From assembly GCF_021025955.1 (NCBI RefSeq), contig NZ_JAJNCL010000004.1, positions 186,001 to 250,000 of the forward strand: a stretch of DNA of 64,000 nucleotides. Reading direction: 5' to 3'. The notes under the pieces were generated by a model that worked only from the letters and a program-made list of their open reading frames with translations, had not been told where the DNA came from and did no database searches. How positions within the stretch are numbered: position 1 is the stretch's first letter; each line of letters starts with the position of its first letter. The position numbers and the translations under genes were made by a program. This stretch comes from Rhodococcus qingshengii. GTDB lineage: Bacteria; Actinomycetota; Actinomycetes; Mycobacteriales; Mycobacteriaceae. This document shows, in pieces, positions 1 to 10,294 of this stretch.

Positions 1-3000
1 GAACACGCATACAGCGCTCGTCGATTTGCCGAACTCGATCACTGGTTGACCGTGACCGCTCCGGGCGCGCAGTTGATACCCGGTGTCGAGGGCTATGCCG
101 TTGTATCCGGAGGTTCGAGGCGCACGGTCACGGTGGACGGAGCAATCTCCGAGGCAGCACTTGGATCGGTTGCGGCACTGGTGGGTGCCGAGGGAACGGA
201 TGTTCTGTTGGCAGCGCTGACGATGTCCGTCGATCGTTGGCGTCGCTCCACCGGCCGCAGTGAGCACGAACTGCTGGTCGATCTGGAAAGGCACGGCCGC
301 GAGGAGTTGGTGGCGGGCATCGATCTGTCGCGAACAGTCGGCTGGTTCACCACGATTGCCCCGATGCGACTGCACGGCGGAATCGACCCGGTGGACACGC
401 TACGCGAGGTGAAGGAGAGCCTGCGGGCGGCTCCGGACGGCGGTATCGGCTACGGGATGCTGCGATACGTAAATGCCCGCACGGCAACGACATTGGCGGG
501 GCGCTCCGAATCTCAGATCCTGTTCAATTATCTCGGACGTACGACGACAGCTGGATCGACAGCATGGTCCTTGGCAGCGGAATCCGAAGCCATGTCCACC
601 GATCCCGACGCAGACATGGGAGGCCCGTACCGGCTGATCGTCAATGTCGTCAGTGTGGATTCGGAGCTTCGCGCCGACTTCGCTTGGGCAAGTGAAGATT
701 TGTCCGAGGAGGACGCGCAGTCACTCTCCGACGGCTGGGTTTCGGCGCTCGGCGATCTGGCGGCTGCGGCCGCGCGTCACGCCGGGCCTCCCATTCTGAC
801 CCCGTCCGATGTGACGTTGCTCGACCTGAGTCAGACCGAGATCGACGCGATAGCCGATGCGAGTCCGGCAGGTGTCAGCAGCATCCTCCCACTCTCACCG
901 TTGCAGGAAGGCCTGTACTTCCAGGCTGGATACTCAGGCAGCAGTGACAGCGCTGGCGGGGACATCTACACGGCACAGTTCTCGATGGACTTCGGGCACG
1001 CCCTCGATGTCGACAGGTTGGCTGCGGCCGCCCGGACACTTCAACGACGAAATCCCACATTGCGAGCGGGTTTCGTGAGCGAAGGGCTGAACGAGCCGGT
1101 GCAGTTCTTCAGCGCTGGACTCGATGCTCCCGTCGTCGTCCACGATCTCCGTGAACTCGACGACTCGGTTGCTCGTGAGCGCGCCGAGGACATCGCTGCC
1201 CAAGACCGAGTGACGCCATTCGACCTGACCGCGCCGCCGCTGTGGCGTATGAGTGTGCTGCATCTGCCCGGCGGCCAGGATCGTCTGGTGATCAACAGAC
1301 AGTTCCTGCTGTGGGACGGCTGGTCCAACGGCCTTGTCGTCAGTCAGCTTCTGGCGCTTTACGATACCGGCGGTGACGACAGCGCATTCAGCGAACCCGA
1401 GGGGTCGTTCGAGACGTACCTCGCCTGGTTGGCCGACCGCGACGGTGCAGCCGCCGACGAGGGGTGGCGCGGAGCGCTGGCAGGACTCGAGGAGCCGACG
1501 CTTGTTGCCGTGGCGGCGCCAGGCGCCGAAATTCAGCTTCCAGATCGCCGCGATGCGGTTCTGTCGGAATCGCTTTCGCGTGCGTTGCGTGAGCGCGCTG
1601 CCGCGTCCGGCGTCACGTTCAACACGGTACTGAATGCAGCGCTGGCCCTCGTGCTGGCGTCGGCCACCGGTCGACAGGACGTCGTCTTCGGCTCCACGGT
1701 TGCCGGAAGGCCTCCCGAAGTGCCGGGAATCGACACCGTGGTGGGCATGTTCCTCAACACCGTTCCCGTTCGGCTGCAACTGGATCCGAACGAGAGCGTC
1801 GAGGAACTTCTTCGTCGAACACAGGCGGATCGACTTTCGCTGATGCCGTACGACTATCTCGGCTTGGCAGCGATCCAACGTGTTTCCGAGCATCGTCAAC
1901 TGTTCGACGTGCTGATAGTCCTGCAGAACTTCGTGGACGAGAAGCAAGTAGACGCTCTCAATGCCGCCCACGACGTCAGCGGCAGCGACAGCATCGATCA
2001 CACGCACTATCCGCTGACCGTCGTGGTCACACCGGGCACCACCGTCAACGTCAAGTTCGAGTTCCATCCGCATTTGGTGACGGCACGTCGAGCCGAGGAC
2101 CTGCTCGGTCACTTCGTCGACCTGCTGCGGAGTTGGTCGCAGGACATGACGGGATCGGTTGTTGCGTCTCCGGTTCCCGCAGTAGCGCAGCAGACGCAGA
2201 TCCGGGAGTTGCCGGAGCGCACCATTGCCGACCTGTTCGAAGAAGTCGCGTCGGCGCAACCGAACGACACGGCACTCGTGTTCGGGAAGCGCCGGATGAC
2301 CTACGCCGATCTCGACGGCGAGATCAACCGGATGGCGCGGTTGCTCATCAATTACGGTGCCGGCCCGGAAAAGATTGTCGCTCTTGGCCTACCACGTTCG
2401 GTGGACATGGTCGTCGCGCTCTTCGCGGTATTGCGCACGGGTGCTGCCTACCTACCCCTCGAACTCGACCATCCGGCCGAACGGTTGGCCGTGATGATCG
2501 ACGACGCGGATCCTGTCGTGTTGCTGACAACCGTTGCCGCCTCACCGAGGTTCGAAGGTGCGGACGTCCGCACTATCGTGATCGACGAACCCGATACAGC
2601 AGCAAGGAGACTGACGATCTCGGCGCGGGCACTCTCCGCGTCGGAACTCGGAGCATTCGCCCTGGGGACACCGCATCGACTCGACCACCCCGCGTACGTC
2701 ATCTACACCTCCGGTTCGACCGGCAAGCCCAAGGGCGTGGTCACCGGTTACCGCGGCCTGACGAACATGCAGTTCAACCACCGCGAGGCGATCTTCGAAC
2801 CGGTGATCGCCGCGGCGGGCCGACGCCTGCGGATCGCGCACACCGTGTCCTTCGCCTTCGACATGTCATGGGAGGAACTTCTGTGGCTCGTGGAAGGCCA
2901 CGAGGTGCACATCTGCGACGAGGACCTGCGTCGTGATGCCGAGGCGCTGGTTGCGTACTGCGACGCACAGGACATCGACGTCGTCAACGTGACGCCGACC

Positions 3001-6000
3001 TACGCGACGCACCTGATCGACAGCGGACTTCTCGACGACGGTGTGGGACAACACCGTCCGCCGCTTGTCCTGCTCGGGGGTGAAGCCGTTCCGGATTCGG
3101 TGTGGAACAAGCTGCGCGACACCGAAGGAACCGTGGGTTACAACCTCTACGGACCGACGGAATACACGATCAACACTCTCGGCGGCGGAACGTCCGACAG
3201 CGACACCCCGACCGTCGGTAAGCCGATCTGGAACACCACCGCGCACATTCTCGACGGCTGGCTTCGTCCGGTCCCCGACGGAGTTGCCGGCGAACTGTAC
3301 ATTGCCGGAGCCGGTTTGGCTCGCGGTTACCTCGGACGCTTCGCGCTGACGTCCGAGCGCTTCGTCGCCGATCCTGCCGGGGTTGGGGAACGTATGTACC
3401 GCACGGGCGATCTGGTGCGGCGACGCGGTGACGGCAACCTGGACTTCCTCGGCCGTACCGACGACCAGGTGAAGATCCGAGGTCATCGGATCGAGCCGAG
3501 CGAAATCGTCTCCGTTCTCGAATCCGACGAGCACGTGCGGCAAGCAGCGGTCGTGGTCGACGTCGGGGCGGGCGGAGTCAAGAGGCTCGTCGGCTACGTG
3601 ACACCGGTGCGCCTCGGCGTCGCGCACGATTACTGTGCGCGAGCACGAGTTCTCCTGCCCGACTACATGGTTCCGGCCGTGGTGATCGAGGTGGAGACAC
3701 TACCGATGACCGTCAACGGAAAGCTCGACGTCAGGGCGCTGCCCACGGCCGATTCGGTGCTGGGGGAGCGGAGCGGGATAGCGGTCGCGCCCCGGAACGA
3801 GACGGAAGAGGTCCTGTGCGAACTCTTCTCCGAGGTGCTGGACGTGGACGGTATCGGTGTCGACGACAACTTCTTCGACCTCGGTGGGCACTCGCTTCTG
3901 GCCACCAAACTGATCAGTCGAGCTCGGATCGCCATTCCGAACAGTCTGACCATGCGTGATCTCTTCGAAGCACCCACCGTCGCGGAACTCACGGAACGCA
4001 TTGTGGCCGAGCAGGGATCGACGCGACCGGTGCTGGTGGCGAAGCCTCGACCGGATCACCTTCCACTTTCTGCCGCTCAACAGCGATTGTGGCTGATCGG
4101 ACAGATGGAGGAGAACTCCGCGGCCTACAACTTCCCGATCGTGCTCCGCCTGGACGGTGCCCTGGACGCGGATGTCTTCGCAGCGGCGCTGGGCGACGTC
4201 GTTGAACGACACGAATCCTTGCGTACGGTGTTCCGGTTGGTGGACGGAACACCGGAACAGATAATTCTCGAATCGGCGACTGTTCCGGTCGAGACAGTTC
4301 ATTCACGGGAATCCGGCGTCGCCGGTGAAGTTGCAGTGGCAGTGGGCCGTCCGTTCGACCTTTCGAACGAGATTCCGATTCGCGCCCGTCTGATCCGAGT
4401 CGACGGTGCCGTAATCGTCGTGATCGTCCTGCATCACATCACAACGGACGAATGGTCCGATCGACCGTTCCTGCGCGATCTGATGTCTGCCTACTCCTCT
4501 CGGATTCAGGGCGAGGAGCCAGCTTTCGAACCGCTACCGGTTCAGTACGCGGACTACACCCTGTGGCAACGGGAATTACTCGGCAGCGCTGACGATCCGT
4601 CGAGTGTCCTGAGCGCGCAGTTGGAGTTCTGGGCGAAGAGTTTGGACGGAGCCCCGGAGGAATTGCTGCTTCCCTCCGACCGGAGTCGGCCGGCCAGACC
4701 AAGTTTCTCCGGTGGTGCAGTGGTAACACGGTTGGGCGTAGACACCACTGCAGCACTGCGAGATCTGGCGCGCGAGAGCCAGAGTTCGATGTTCATGGTC
4801 CTGCACGCGGCGTCGGCGGCGTTGCTGACTGCGCTCGGAGCGGGTGAAGACCTTCCGCTCGGGGCCCCAGTGGCCGGGCGCAGTGAACAGGGGCTCGACG
4901 AACTCGTCGGCTTCTTCGTCAATACCATTGTGCTTCGCACGGATACGTCGGGTAATCCGACGTTCCGGGAGTTGGTGGATCGCGTTCGTGAGGGAGATCT
5001 CGAGGCCTTCGCCAACGCCGACGTTCCGTTCGAAACTGTGGTGGAGCGTCTTAATCCGTCGCGTACTTTGGCACGCAACCCGCTCTTCCAGGTGATGGTC
5101 GGCTATCACAGCCGCGAGGAAATGGGCGGGGATCCGTTCGAACTCGAGGAGTACACGGCCAAGTTCGATCTGGTGTTCAGCTTCACCGAGTACCTCGGCG
5201 ACGAAGGCTGCATCGACGTCCGGCTCGAATACGGCAGCGACCTCTTCGATCGCGAAACCGCACAGCGAATTTCGAACCGATTGGAATCGGTGATCGCGGC
5301 AGTTGTGGAATCGGCCGACATCGAGATCGGCGACATCGACATCTTCTTGCCAGGCGAACTCGAGCAAGTTGTCACCTCGTTCAACGACACCGCCGTCGAC
5401 GTGGCGGAAGAGACGTTCTACGACGCTTTCGCGCGTGGAGTCGCTGCTACACCCGAGGCGATCGCGGTGCGCGACGAGGCTGGGCAAGTCACGTACCGCG
5501 AGCTCTCCGAGCAGTGTGACCGGGTAGCCGGTTTGCTGTATCGGCACGGAGTGTCGGTCGAAGACGTGGTGGGACTTGCCGTCCCGCGCTCGGTGGAGAT
5601 GGTCGCGTCGGTCCTCGCCGTGCTCAAGCTGGGGGCAGCGTATCTCCCCCTGGACTTGAGTCATCCGAGCGAGCGCATCACGTATATGCTCACCGATTCC
5701 CGCGCCTCGCTACTGCTGTCCACCTCCGAGGAGAGTTCTCGAATCGACGATGTGGTCGGCGTCGAGCGAATCCTTCTGGACGATCCGTTGATCCGTAGGG
5801 AACTGGACGAGGCAGTGATCGTCGAAACTCCCAGGCCACCAGTCGGCGTCAGCCACGCGGCGTATGTCATCTACACCTCGGGATCGACCGGCAAGCCGAA
5901 GGGAGCTGTCCTCTCCCATGACGGTATCCCGAGCCTTGTTGCCACAGCCGAGGTTCGGATGCGACTGGTACCGGGTTCGGTTGTGATGCAGTTCGCTTCG

Positions 6001-8469
6001 GTCGGCTTCGACGTCGCGGTATTCGAGTTGGCCATGGCTCTGTGCACGAGCAGCACCCTGGTGATCGTGCCGCAGAACGCCCGGATTGCCGGTCCGGCGC
6101 TCACGGATTTCATGACGAGCAATCGTGTGACCCACGCGATCATCCCTCCCTCGTTGCTGGCCGCCCTGCCGGCAGGATGTGAAGTGCCGCAGGGTTGCAC
6201 CGTGTTGGTCGGAACCGAGACGGTGCCGCCTGAGCTGATCGGGCGCTGGGCGGAGCGGCTGAATTTGCTTGCCGCGTACGGACTCACCGAAGCCACGGTG
6301 AACAACACACTGTGGCAGGCGGAGCCGGGTTGGAACGGCGCTGTGCCCATCGGAATCCCCGATCCCAACGAACAGGCGTACGTGCTCGACGATCAACTGC
6401 GTCCGGTTCCGCCGGGGGTATCCGGCGAGCTGTACATCGCGGGCCGCGGCCTGGCCAGAGGGTACCTGGGCCGATTCGATCTGACGGCACAGAGATTCAT
6501 CGCAGATCCCTTCGGCGCGGGCGATCGCATGTACCGCACCGGGGACCGCGCGCGGTGGCGTTCGGACGGGAACATCGACTTCCTCGGCCGCGTGGACGAT
6601 CAGGTCAAGATCCGTGGTTTCCGAATCGAGTTGGGTGAAATCATCGGAGCTCTCAGTGCACATCCGTCGGTGAAGCAGGCGACGGTCGTCGCGGATCGGC
6701 AGGGCGAAATCACGCGCCTGGTCGGGTACGTGTCACCGGAACCCGGCATTGTCGTCGACACGACGGCAGTACGGAACCTCGCGGCAGTGTCGTTGCCCGA
6801 CTACATGGTTCCGACCATGGTTGTCGCCCTTGACGGTCCGCTGCCGTTGACGCCCAACGGAAAGCTCGACCGCAAGGCGCTGCCCGCTCCGGACTGGTCG
6901 GAGCTGGCGGGTGATGTTGCTCCTCGCACGGCAGTGGAGTCCACGGTCGCGGCTGCCTTCGCGGAGATACTGCAACTCCCGAGCGTCGGAGTCCACGACA
7001 GTTTCTTCGAGCTCGGTGGGCATTCGATGGCATCGATGAAACTGGTCGGTCGCATTCGCGAAGCGTTCGGCGTGGACGTCAGTATCCGAGACGTATTCGA
7101 CGCGCCGAGTGTTGCGGAGTTGGCGGCCGTCGTTGCGCGTTCGGAAGGTGGGCGCCCGATCCTGGCGCCGGCGGTGAAACGTCCGGAGACGATGGGTCTG
7201 TCTGCGCCGCAACGTCGTCAGTGGGAGTTGTTCCGCGCGGCAGGCGAGCACCCGCAAGCAAGCCACGCTCTGGCGCTGAACCTGAGATCGAAGATCGATC
7301 CGGAAATTCTCGGACACGCTTTGGACGATGTGACGTCGCGGCACGAACCCCTGCGGACCACCTTCGTCGAGGTCGACGGCATCGTCGTGGCAAGAGAATC
7401 GGTGCGACCGACTGTCGATGTGGTCGATGTCGGCACCGGGGACGTTGGCCGAGTGGTATTCGAACTGGCTCAACTTCCGATGGATCTGCGTGAACAATCG
7501 CCGTTGCGGGTGCATCTGGTGCTCGGTGAAGACGGCTCTCGGACAATGCTTCTCGTCATGCACTACATCGCTGTCGACGAGTGGTCCGTTGTGCCCTTGC
7601 TGGGAGATCTGGTCTCGGCTTATGCAGCCAGGTCGCAGGGAGATCAACCGATCTGGGACGAGTTGGCGTTGACGTACGCCGACTACACCGTGTGGTCCGA
7701 CGAACTGTTGGGAGACCCCCTGGACGGCACCAGTCGTGCGTCGAAGCAACTTGCGTATTGGCAGGATGTGCTCGACGGAATACCGACCAGTGTGAATCTT
7801 CCGTTGCCGGAGGGTGACTCGGAGCCTCGAGGTGACGTGGTCGCTGTCGACATCGACGCGGATCTGCATGCCGTGATCGACGCTCTGGCTGCGCGCACCG
7901 GCACGAGCATGTTCATGGTCCTGCAGGCCGCACTGGCCAGCGTTCTCACGGAGGCTGGAGCGGGTACCGATCTTCCCATCGGTTCATTGGTTGCGGGCAG
8001 GTCGGATCCCCGTCTCGAACCGATGATCGGATCATTCTTCAATGTTGTTCTCCTACGCACGGATACGTCCGGTAGTCCGACGTTTGCAGAATTGCTGGCT
8101 CGCATCCGGGAAAGCAATCTGGAAGCGCTGAGCAATCAGGACGTCTCATATGTGTATGTCGAGCAGGCACTGGGTAATCCGGCGTCGATGAGACCTCAGG
8201 TGATGGTGATCCATCACCAACAGGCCGATTTGGACGGGCTCGGCGACTTCGGTTCTCTCGTACCGATTCCGGTGGGTGTGCCCGATGCGGATGTGACGTT
8301 GAGTTTTTACGAGCCGGTCGGCGAAGGGCCAGTTTTTGCAACTCTCGGGTTCCGTGCCGACCTCGTCGATGCGGGCGCGGTCCGTGAATGGGCAGGTCAG
8401 CTGGTCGACGTGATCGAGGCTGCGGCACTCGTCGAAGGCGATGACGTGAGCGAGGGGGCGAAACTATGA
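1..8469 (+). CDS. Siderophore-type non-ribosomal peptide synthetase, 5' end outside window
   Basis: The reading frame is open to base 1, so the TTG at 46 is only an internal codon and the protein starts upstream. Visible domains: the end of an epimerisation domain (about 1-780; GWFT, GIGYGMLRY and FNYLGR motifs), C (about 880-2150), A (about 2220-3750), T (GGHS near 3890), C (about 4060-5340), A (about 5400-6900), T (GGHS near 7015) and a terminal C (about 7190-8440). There is no thioesterase. By alignment to GrsA I read the first A-domain code as D-M-E-N-L-G-L-I-N-K, which I recall for N5-hydroxyornithine in coelichelin synthetase. The second reads D-V-F-I-L-G-A-V-N-K, which I cannot assign. 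The HHxxxD motif is intact only in the middle C domain; the first has QFLLWDG and the last HYIAVDE. The hydroxylase and mbtH downstream support a hydroxamate siderophore. Heterobactin-type is a guess from the likely genus. Confidence 0.95.
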   Translation, partial: EHAYSARRFAELDHWLTVTAPGAQLIPGVEGYAVVSGGSRRTVTVDGAISEAALGSVAALVGAEGTDVLLAALTMSVDRWRRSTGRSEHELLVDLERHGREELVAGIDLSRTVGWFTTIAPMRLHGGIDPVDTLREVKESLRAAPDGGIGYGMLRYVNARTATTLAGRSESQILFNYLGRTTTAGSTAWSLAAESEAMSTDPDADMGGPYRLIVNVVSVDSELRADFAWASEDLSEEDAQSLSDGWVSALGDLAAAAARHAGPPILTPSDVTLLDLSQTEIDAIADASPAGVSSILPLSPLQEGLYFQAGYSGSSDSAGGDIYTAQFSMDFGHALDVDRLAAAARTLQRRNPTLRAGFVSEGLNEPVQFFSAGLDAPVVVHDLRELDDSVARERAEDIAAQDRVTPFDLTAPPLWRMSVLHLPGGQDRLVINRQFLLWDGWSNGLVVSQLLALYDTGGDDSAFSEPEGSFETYLAWLADRDGAAADEGWRGALAGLEEPTLVAVAAPGAEIQLPDRRDAVLSESLSRALRERAAASGVTFNTVLNAALALVLASATGRQDVVFGSTVAGRPPEVPGIDTVVGMFLNTVPVRLQLDPNESVEELLRRTQADRLSLMPYDYLGLAAIQRVSEHRQLFDVLIVLQNFVDEKQVDALNAAHDVSGSDSIDHTHYPLTVVVTPGTTVNVKFEFHPHLVTARRAEDLLGHFVDLLRSWSQDMTGSVVASPVPAVAQQTQIRELPERTIADLFEEVASAQPNDTALVFGKRRMTYADLDGEINRMARLLINYGAGPEKIVALGLPRSVDMVVALFAVLRTGAAYLPLELDHPAERLAVMIDDADPVVLLTTVAASPRFEGADVRTIVIDEPDTAARRLTISARALSASELGAFALGTPHRLDHPAYVIYTSGSTGKPKGVVTGYRGLTNMQFNHREAIFEPVIAAAGRRLRIAHTVSFAFDMSWEELLWLVEGHEVHICDEDLRRDAEALVAYCDAQDIDVVNVTPTYATHLIDSGLLDDGVGQHRPPLVLLGGEAVPDSVWNKLRDTEGTVGYNLYGPTEYTINTLGGGTSDSDTPTVGKPIWNTTAHILDGWLRPVPDGVAGELYIAGAGLARGYLGRFALTSERFVADPAGVGERMYRTGDLVRRRGDGNLDFLGRTDDQVKIRGHRIEPSEIVSVLESDEHVRQAAVVVDVGAGGVKRLVGYVTPVRLGVAHDYCARARVLLPDYMVPAVVIEVETLPMTVNGKLDVRALPTADSVLGERSGIAVAPRNETEEVLCELFSEVLDVDGIGVDDNFFDLGGHSLLATKLISRARIAIPNSLTMRDLFEAPTVAELTERIVAEQGSTRPVLVAKPRPDHLPLSAAQQRLWLIGQMEENSAAYNFPIVLRLDGALDADVFAAALGDVVERHESLRTVFRLVDGTPEQIILESATVPVETVHSRESGVAGEVAVAVGRPFDLSNEIPIRARLIRVDGAVIVVIVLHHITTDEWSDRPFLRDLMSAYSSRIQGEEPAFEPLPVQYADYTLWQRELLGSADDPSSVLSAQLEFWAKSLDGAPEELLLPSDRSRPARPSFSGGAVVTRLGVDTTAALRDLARESQSSMFMVLHAASAALLTALGAGEDLPLGAPVAGRSEQGLDELVGFFVNTIVLRTDTSGNPTFRELVDRVREGDLEAFANADVPFETVVERLNPSRTLARNPLFQVMVGYHSREEMGGDPFELEEYTAKFDLVFSFTEYLGDEGCIDVRLEYGSDLFDRETAQRISNRLESVIAAVVESADIEIGDIDIFLPGELEQVVTSFNDTAVDVAEETFYDAFARGVAATPEAIAVRDEAGQVTYRELSEQCDRVAGLLYRHGVSVEDVVGLAVPRSVEMVASVLAVLKLGAAYLPLDLSHPSERITYMLTDSRASLLLSTSEESSRIDDVVGVERILLDDPLIRRELDEAVIVETPRPPVGVSHAAYVIYTSGSTGKPKGAVLSHDGIPSLVATAEVRMRLVPGSVVMQFASVGFDVAVFELAMALCTSSTLVIVPQNARIAGPALTDFMTSNRVTHAIIPPSLLAALPAGCEVPQGCTVLVGTETVPPELIGRWAERLNLLAAYGLTEATVNNTLWQAEPGWNGAVPIGIPDPNEQAYVLDDQLRPVPPGVSGELYIAGRGLARGYLGRFDLTAQRFIADPFGAGDRMYRTGDRARWRSDGNIDFLGRVDDQVKIRGFRIELGEIIGALSAHPSVKQATVVADRQGEITRLVGYVSPEPGIVVDTTAVRNLAAVSLPDYMVPTMVVALDGPLPLTPNGKLDRKALPAPDWSELAGDVAPRTAVESTVAAAFAEILQLPSVGVHDSFFELGGHSMASMKLVGRIREAFGVDVSIRDVFDAPSVAELAAVVARSEGGRPILAPAVKRPETMGLSAPQRRQWELFRAAGEHPQASHALALNLRSKIDPEILGHALDDVTSRHEPLRTTFVEVDGIVVARESVRPTVDVVDVGTGDVGRVVFELAQLPMDLREQSPLRVHLVLGEDGSRTMLLVMHYIAVDEWSVVPLLGDLVSAYAARSQGDQPIWDELALTYADYTVWSDELLGDPLDGTSRASKQLAYWQDVLDGIPTSVNLPLPEGDSEPRGDVVAVDIDADLHAVIDALAARTGTSMFMVLQAALASVLTEAGAGTDLPIGSLVAGRSDPRLEPMIGSFFNVVLLRTDTSGSPTFAELLARIRESNLEALSNQDVSYVYVEQALGNPASMRPQVMVIHHQQADLDGLGDFGSLVPIPVGVPDADVTLSFYEPVGEGPVFATLGFRADLVDAGAVREWAGQLVDVIEAAALVEGDDVSEGAKL

Positions 8470-8538
8470 CATACGTCGCATCCCTCCGCGGGGTCGACCG
8501 CTATACGAGCGCTCACAGTGTTGATACCCTCACCTCAT

Positions 8539-8557
8539 TAAGGGTAGCCTTTGCTAC
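8539..8557. promoter_or_regulatory. Candidate IdeR/DmdR iron box upstream of the hydroxylase
   Basis: Nineteen bases match the mycobacterial/streptomycete iron-box consensus TTAGGTTAGSCTAACCTAA at 13 of 19 positions by eye, including the central TAGCCT. It lies 62 bases upstream of the ATG at 8620, in the gap after the NRPS stop. That suggests the hydroxylase and mbtH have their own iron-repressed promoter. Confidence 0.55.
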
Positions 8558-8619
8558 TTACTTCGGGACATCGATTGGCGGCCGTACCAGGTCGTCCCGT
8601 CGGGGATGGACTACCTGTA

Positions 8620-9966
8620 ATGAGTGAATCACCGAGAGACTCCAGCGCCGAACCCGCAATGGTCGACATCGTCGGCGTCGGGTTCGGTCCGGCCAATCTT
8701 GCGTTGGCCATCGCTGTCGAAGAACACAATGCAAATTGTGCAGCCGTTGATCGGGTGAACGCGCGGTTCTTCGAGAAGCAGTCTCAGTTCGCGTGGCATC
8801 CCGGGATGCTGCTCGATGGTGCCACGATGCAGATCGCGTTTCCGAAGGACCTGGTGACGTTCCGCAACCCGCAGAGTGGATACAGCTTCTTCTCGTATCT
8901 GTTCGAGCAGGGGCGACTGGTCGACTTCGTCAACCACCAGACCTTCTTTCCCACGCGCCACGAGTTCAACGACTACCTGTGCTGGGCGGCTCGGCGAGTC
9001 GACGCGGACGTGCAGTTCGGTACAACCGTCGACGGGGTCGAGGGCATCAGGAACTCCGACGGCGTGGTCGATCGCTTTGCGGTTCGCACAGCCGACGGTG
9101 AAACGGTGATCGCGCGCAACATCGTCGTCGGCGCCGGACTGAAAGAGCGGATCCCGGACTGGGCAACGCCGTCGTCCCGGTGCTTCCACAATCACCAGTT
9201 CCTCTTCCACCTCGAAGCAATGCCTGAGCCCGTGCACAACAGGTTCGTTGTTCTCGGCGCCGGTCAGAGTGCCGCGGAGATCGTCGACTACCTGCACGCG
9301 AACTACCCGAACGCCGAAGTCCACAGTGTTTTTGCCCGCTACGGCTACAGCCCGGCAGACGACAGCCCCTACGCAAATCGCATCTTCGATCCCGAAGCCG
9401 TCGATCAACTGCACGGCGCCGACGCCGCGGAACGACGTCGACTTCTCGATTTGCACCGCAGTACCAATTACTCTGTCGTCGACATCGAACTGATCAACAA
9501 GCTCTATGCCACCGAATACCAGGAGATGGTCCGCGGCCCGCGGCGACTGTTCATGCGTCGGGCCTCGGAGATCACGAGTGCCGTGGAGTCCGAATCCGGC
9601 ATCGAACTGGCTGTCCGTAGCAATCTCGACGGCTTGACGGACACGCTGTCGTGCGACGCACTCATTCTGGCCACGGGTTTCACCCCGGCACCGCTGGGCG
9701 ATTTGTTGGGTGAACTCGTGCCGGATTCGTCCGTTCCGCGTAACGTCAGTCGGGATTATCGACTGGCTGTAACGGAGGACGTGACAGGCGGTATCTATCT
9801 GCAGGGTGGGACAGAACAGACTCACGGATTGACGTCGTCGCTGCTGTCGAACGTGGCAGTGCGGGCGGGGGAGATTCTGGCGTCGGTACTGAGCCACCAG
9901 AACCGAGCTGGTGTGCTTGCTAGTCTGGGCGCACAAGACACGTACGTAACGAGTGAGGCGAGATGA
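8620..9966 (+). CDS. L-ornithine N5-monooxygenase / L-lysine N6-monooxygenase family flavoenzyme
   Basis: This is a 448-residue SidA/PvdA/IucD-family protein. It would use FAD, NADPH and O2 to hydroxylate the side-chain amine of ornithine (or lysine), giving the hydroxamate precursor of a siderophore. An N-terminal FAD motif [12 protein letters not shown] (residues 19-30), a central NADPH motif GAGQSAAE and a C-terminal LATGFTP are visible. The frame is open upstream to a TTG at 8551, but I chose the ATG at 8620, which has a purine-rich GGGGATGG before it; the upstream TTG falls inside the iron box. It ends in a 4-base ATGA overlap with mbtH. The hydroxyornithine code of the adjacent NRPS A domain favours ornithine as substrate. 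Confidence 0.93.
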   Translation: MSESPRDSSAEPAMVDIVGVGFGPANLALAIAVEEHNANCAAVDRVNARFFEKQSQFAWHPGMLLDGATMQIAFPKDLVTFRNPQSGYSFFSYLFEQGRLVDFVNHQTFFPTRHEFNDYLCWAARRVDADVQFGTTVDGVEGIRNSDGVVDRFAVRTADGETVIARNIVVGAGLKERIPDWATPSSRCFHNHQFLFHLEAMPEPVHNRFVVLGAGQSAAEIVDYLHANYPNAEVHSVFARYGYSPADDSPYANRIFDPEAVDQLHGADAAERRRLLDLHRSTNYSVVDIELINKLYATEYQEMVRGPRRLFMRRASEITSAVESESGIELAVRSNLDGLTDTLSCDALILATGFTPAPLGDLLGELVPDSSVPRNVSRDYRLAVTEDVTGGIYLQGGTEQTHGLTSSLLSNVAVRAGEILASVLSHQNRAGVLASLGAQDTYVTSEAR

Positions 9967-10211
9967 GCACTAACCCTTTCGATGACGAAGACGGCCGCTT
10001 CTACGTGCTGGTGAACGACGAGGACCAGCACTCGCTGTGGCCCACGTTTTCCGAGGTCCCCGCCGGCTGGCGCGTGGTGTTCGGTGAAGACAGTCGCAAG
10101 GCGTGCCTCGAATACGTCGAGGCGAACTGGACCGACATGCGTCCGAAGAGCCTGCGCGAAGCCATGGAAGCCGATCAGGCTGCCGGCGGAAAGCACGCAG
10201 TCGAGAGCTGA
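9963..10211 (+). CDS. mbtH: MbtH-like protein, NRPS adenylation-domain partner
   Basis: This 82-residue protein is of typical MbtH length, with the family signature visible: N-terminal [21 protein letters not shown] and a WTDMRP segment. MbtH proteins bind NRPS adenylation domains and are needed for their solubility or activity. The start overlaps the stop of the hydroxylase (ATGA), so the two are translationally coupled. The likely client is the NRPS ending at 8469. A strong terminator follows at once, closing the siderophore locus. Confidence 0.95.
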   Translation: MSTNPFDDEDGRFYVLVNDEDQHSLWPTFSEVPAGWRVVFGEDSRKACLEYVEANWTDMRPKSLREAMEADQAAGGKHAVES

Positions 10212-10243
10212 TTCTCTCACCGCTCGGAAACCTCCAAGTGAAC

Positions 10244-10281
10244 AGAAAGAGCTGGGCACCGTCAGGTGCCCAGCTCTTTCT
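10244..10281. terminator. Strong bidirectional terminator between mbtH and the ThrE gene
   Basis: A perfect 17-base-pair hairpin with a 4-base GTCA loop. The AGAAAG/CTTTCT ends supply a T-rich tail on either strand. It sits between convergent genes, so it probably serves both. Confidence 0.9.
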
Positions 10282-10294
10282 GCTTGAACGACGC

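Noticed and set aside
8466-8627. A 53-codon ORF beginning in an ATGA overlap with the NRPS stop
   Set aside because: It runs through the iron box and into the hydroxylase start; its composition is not protein-like and it has no recognisable motif.
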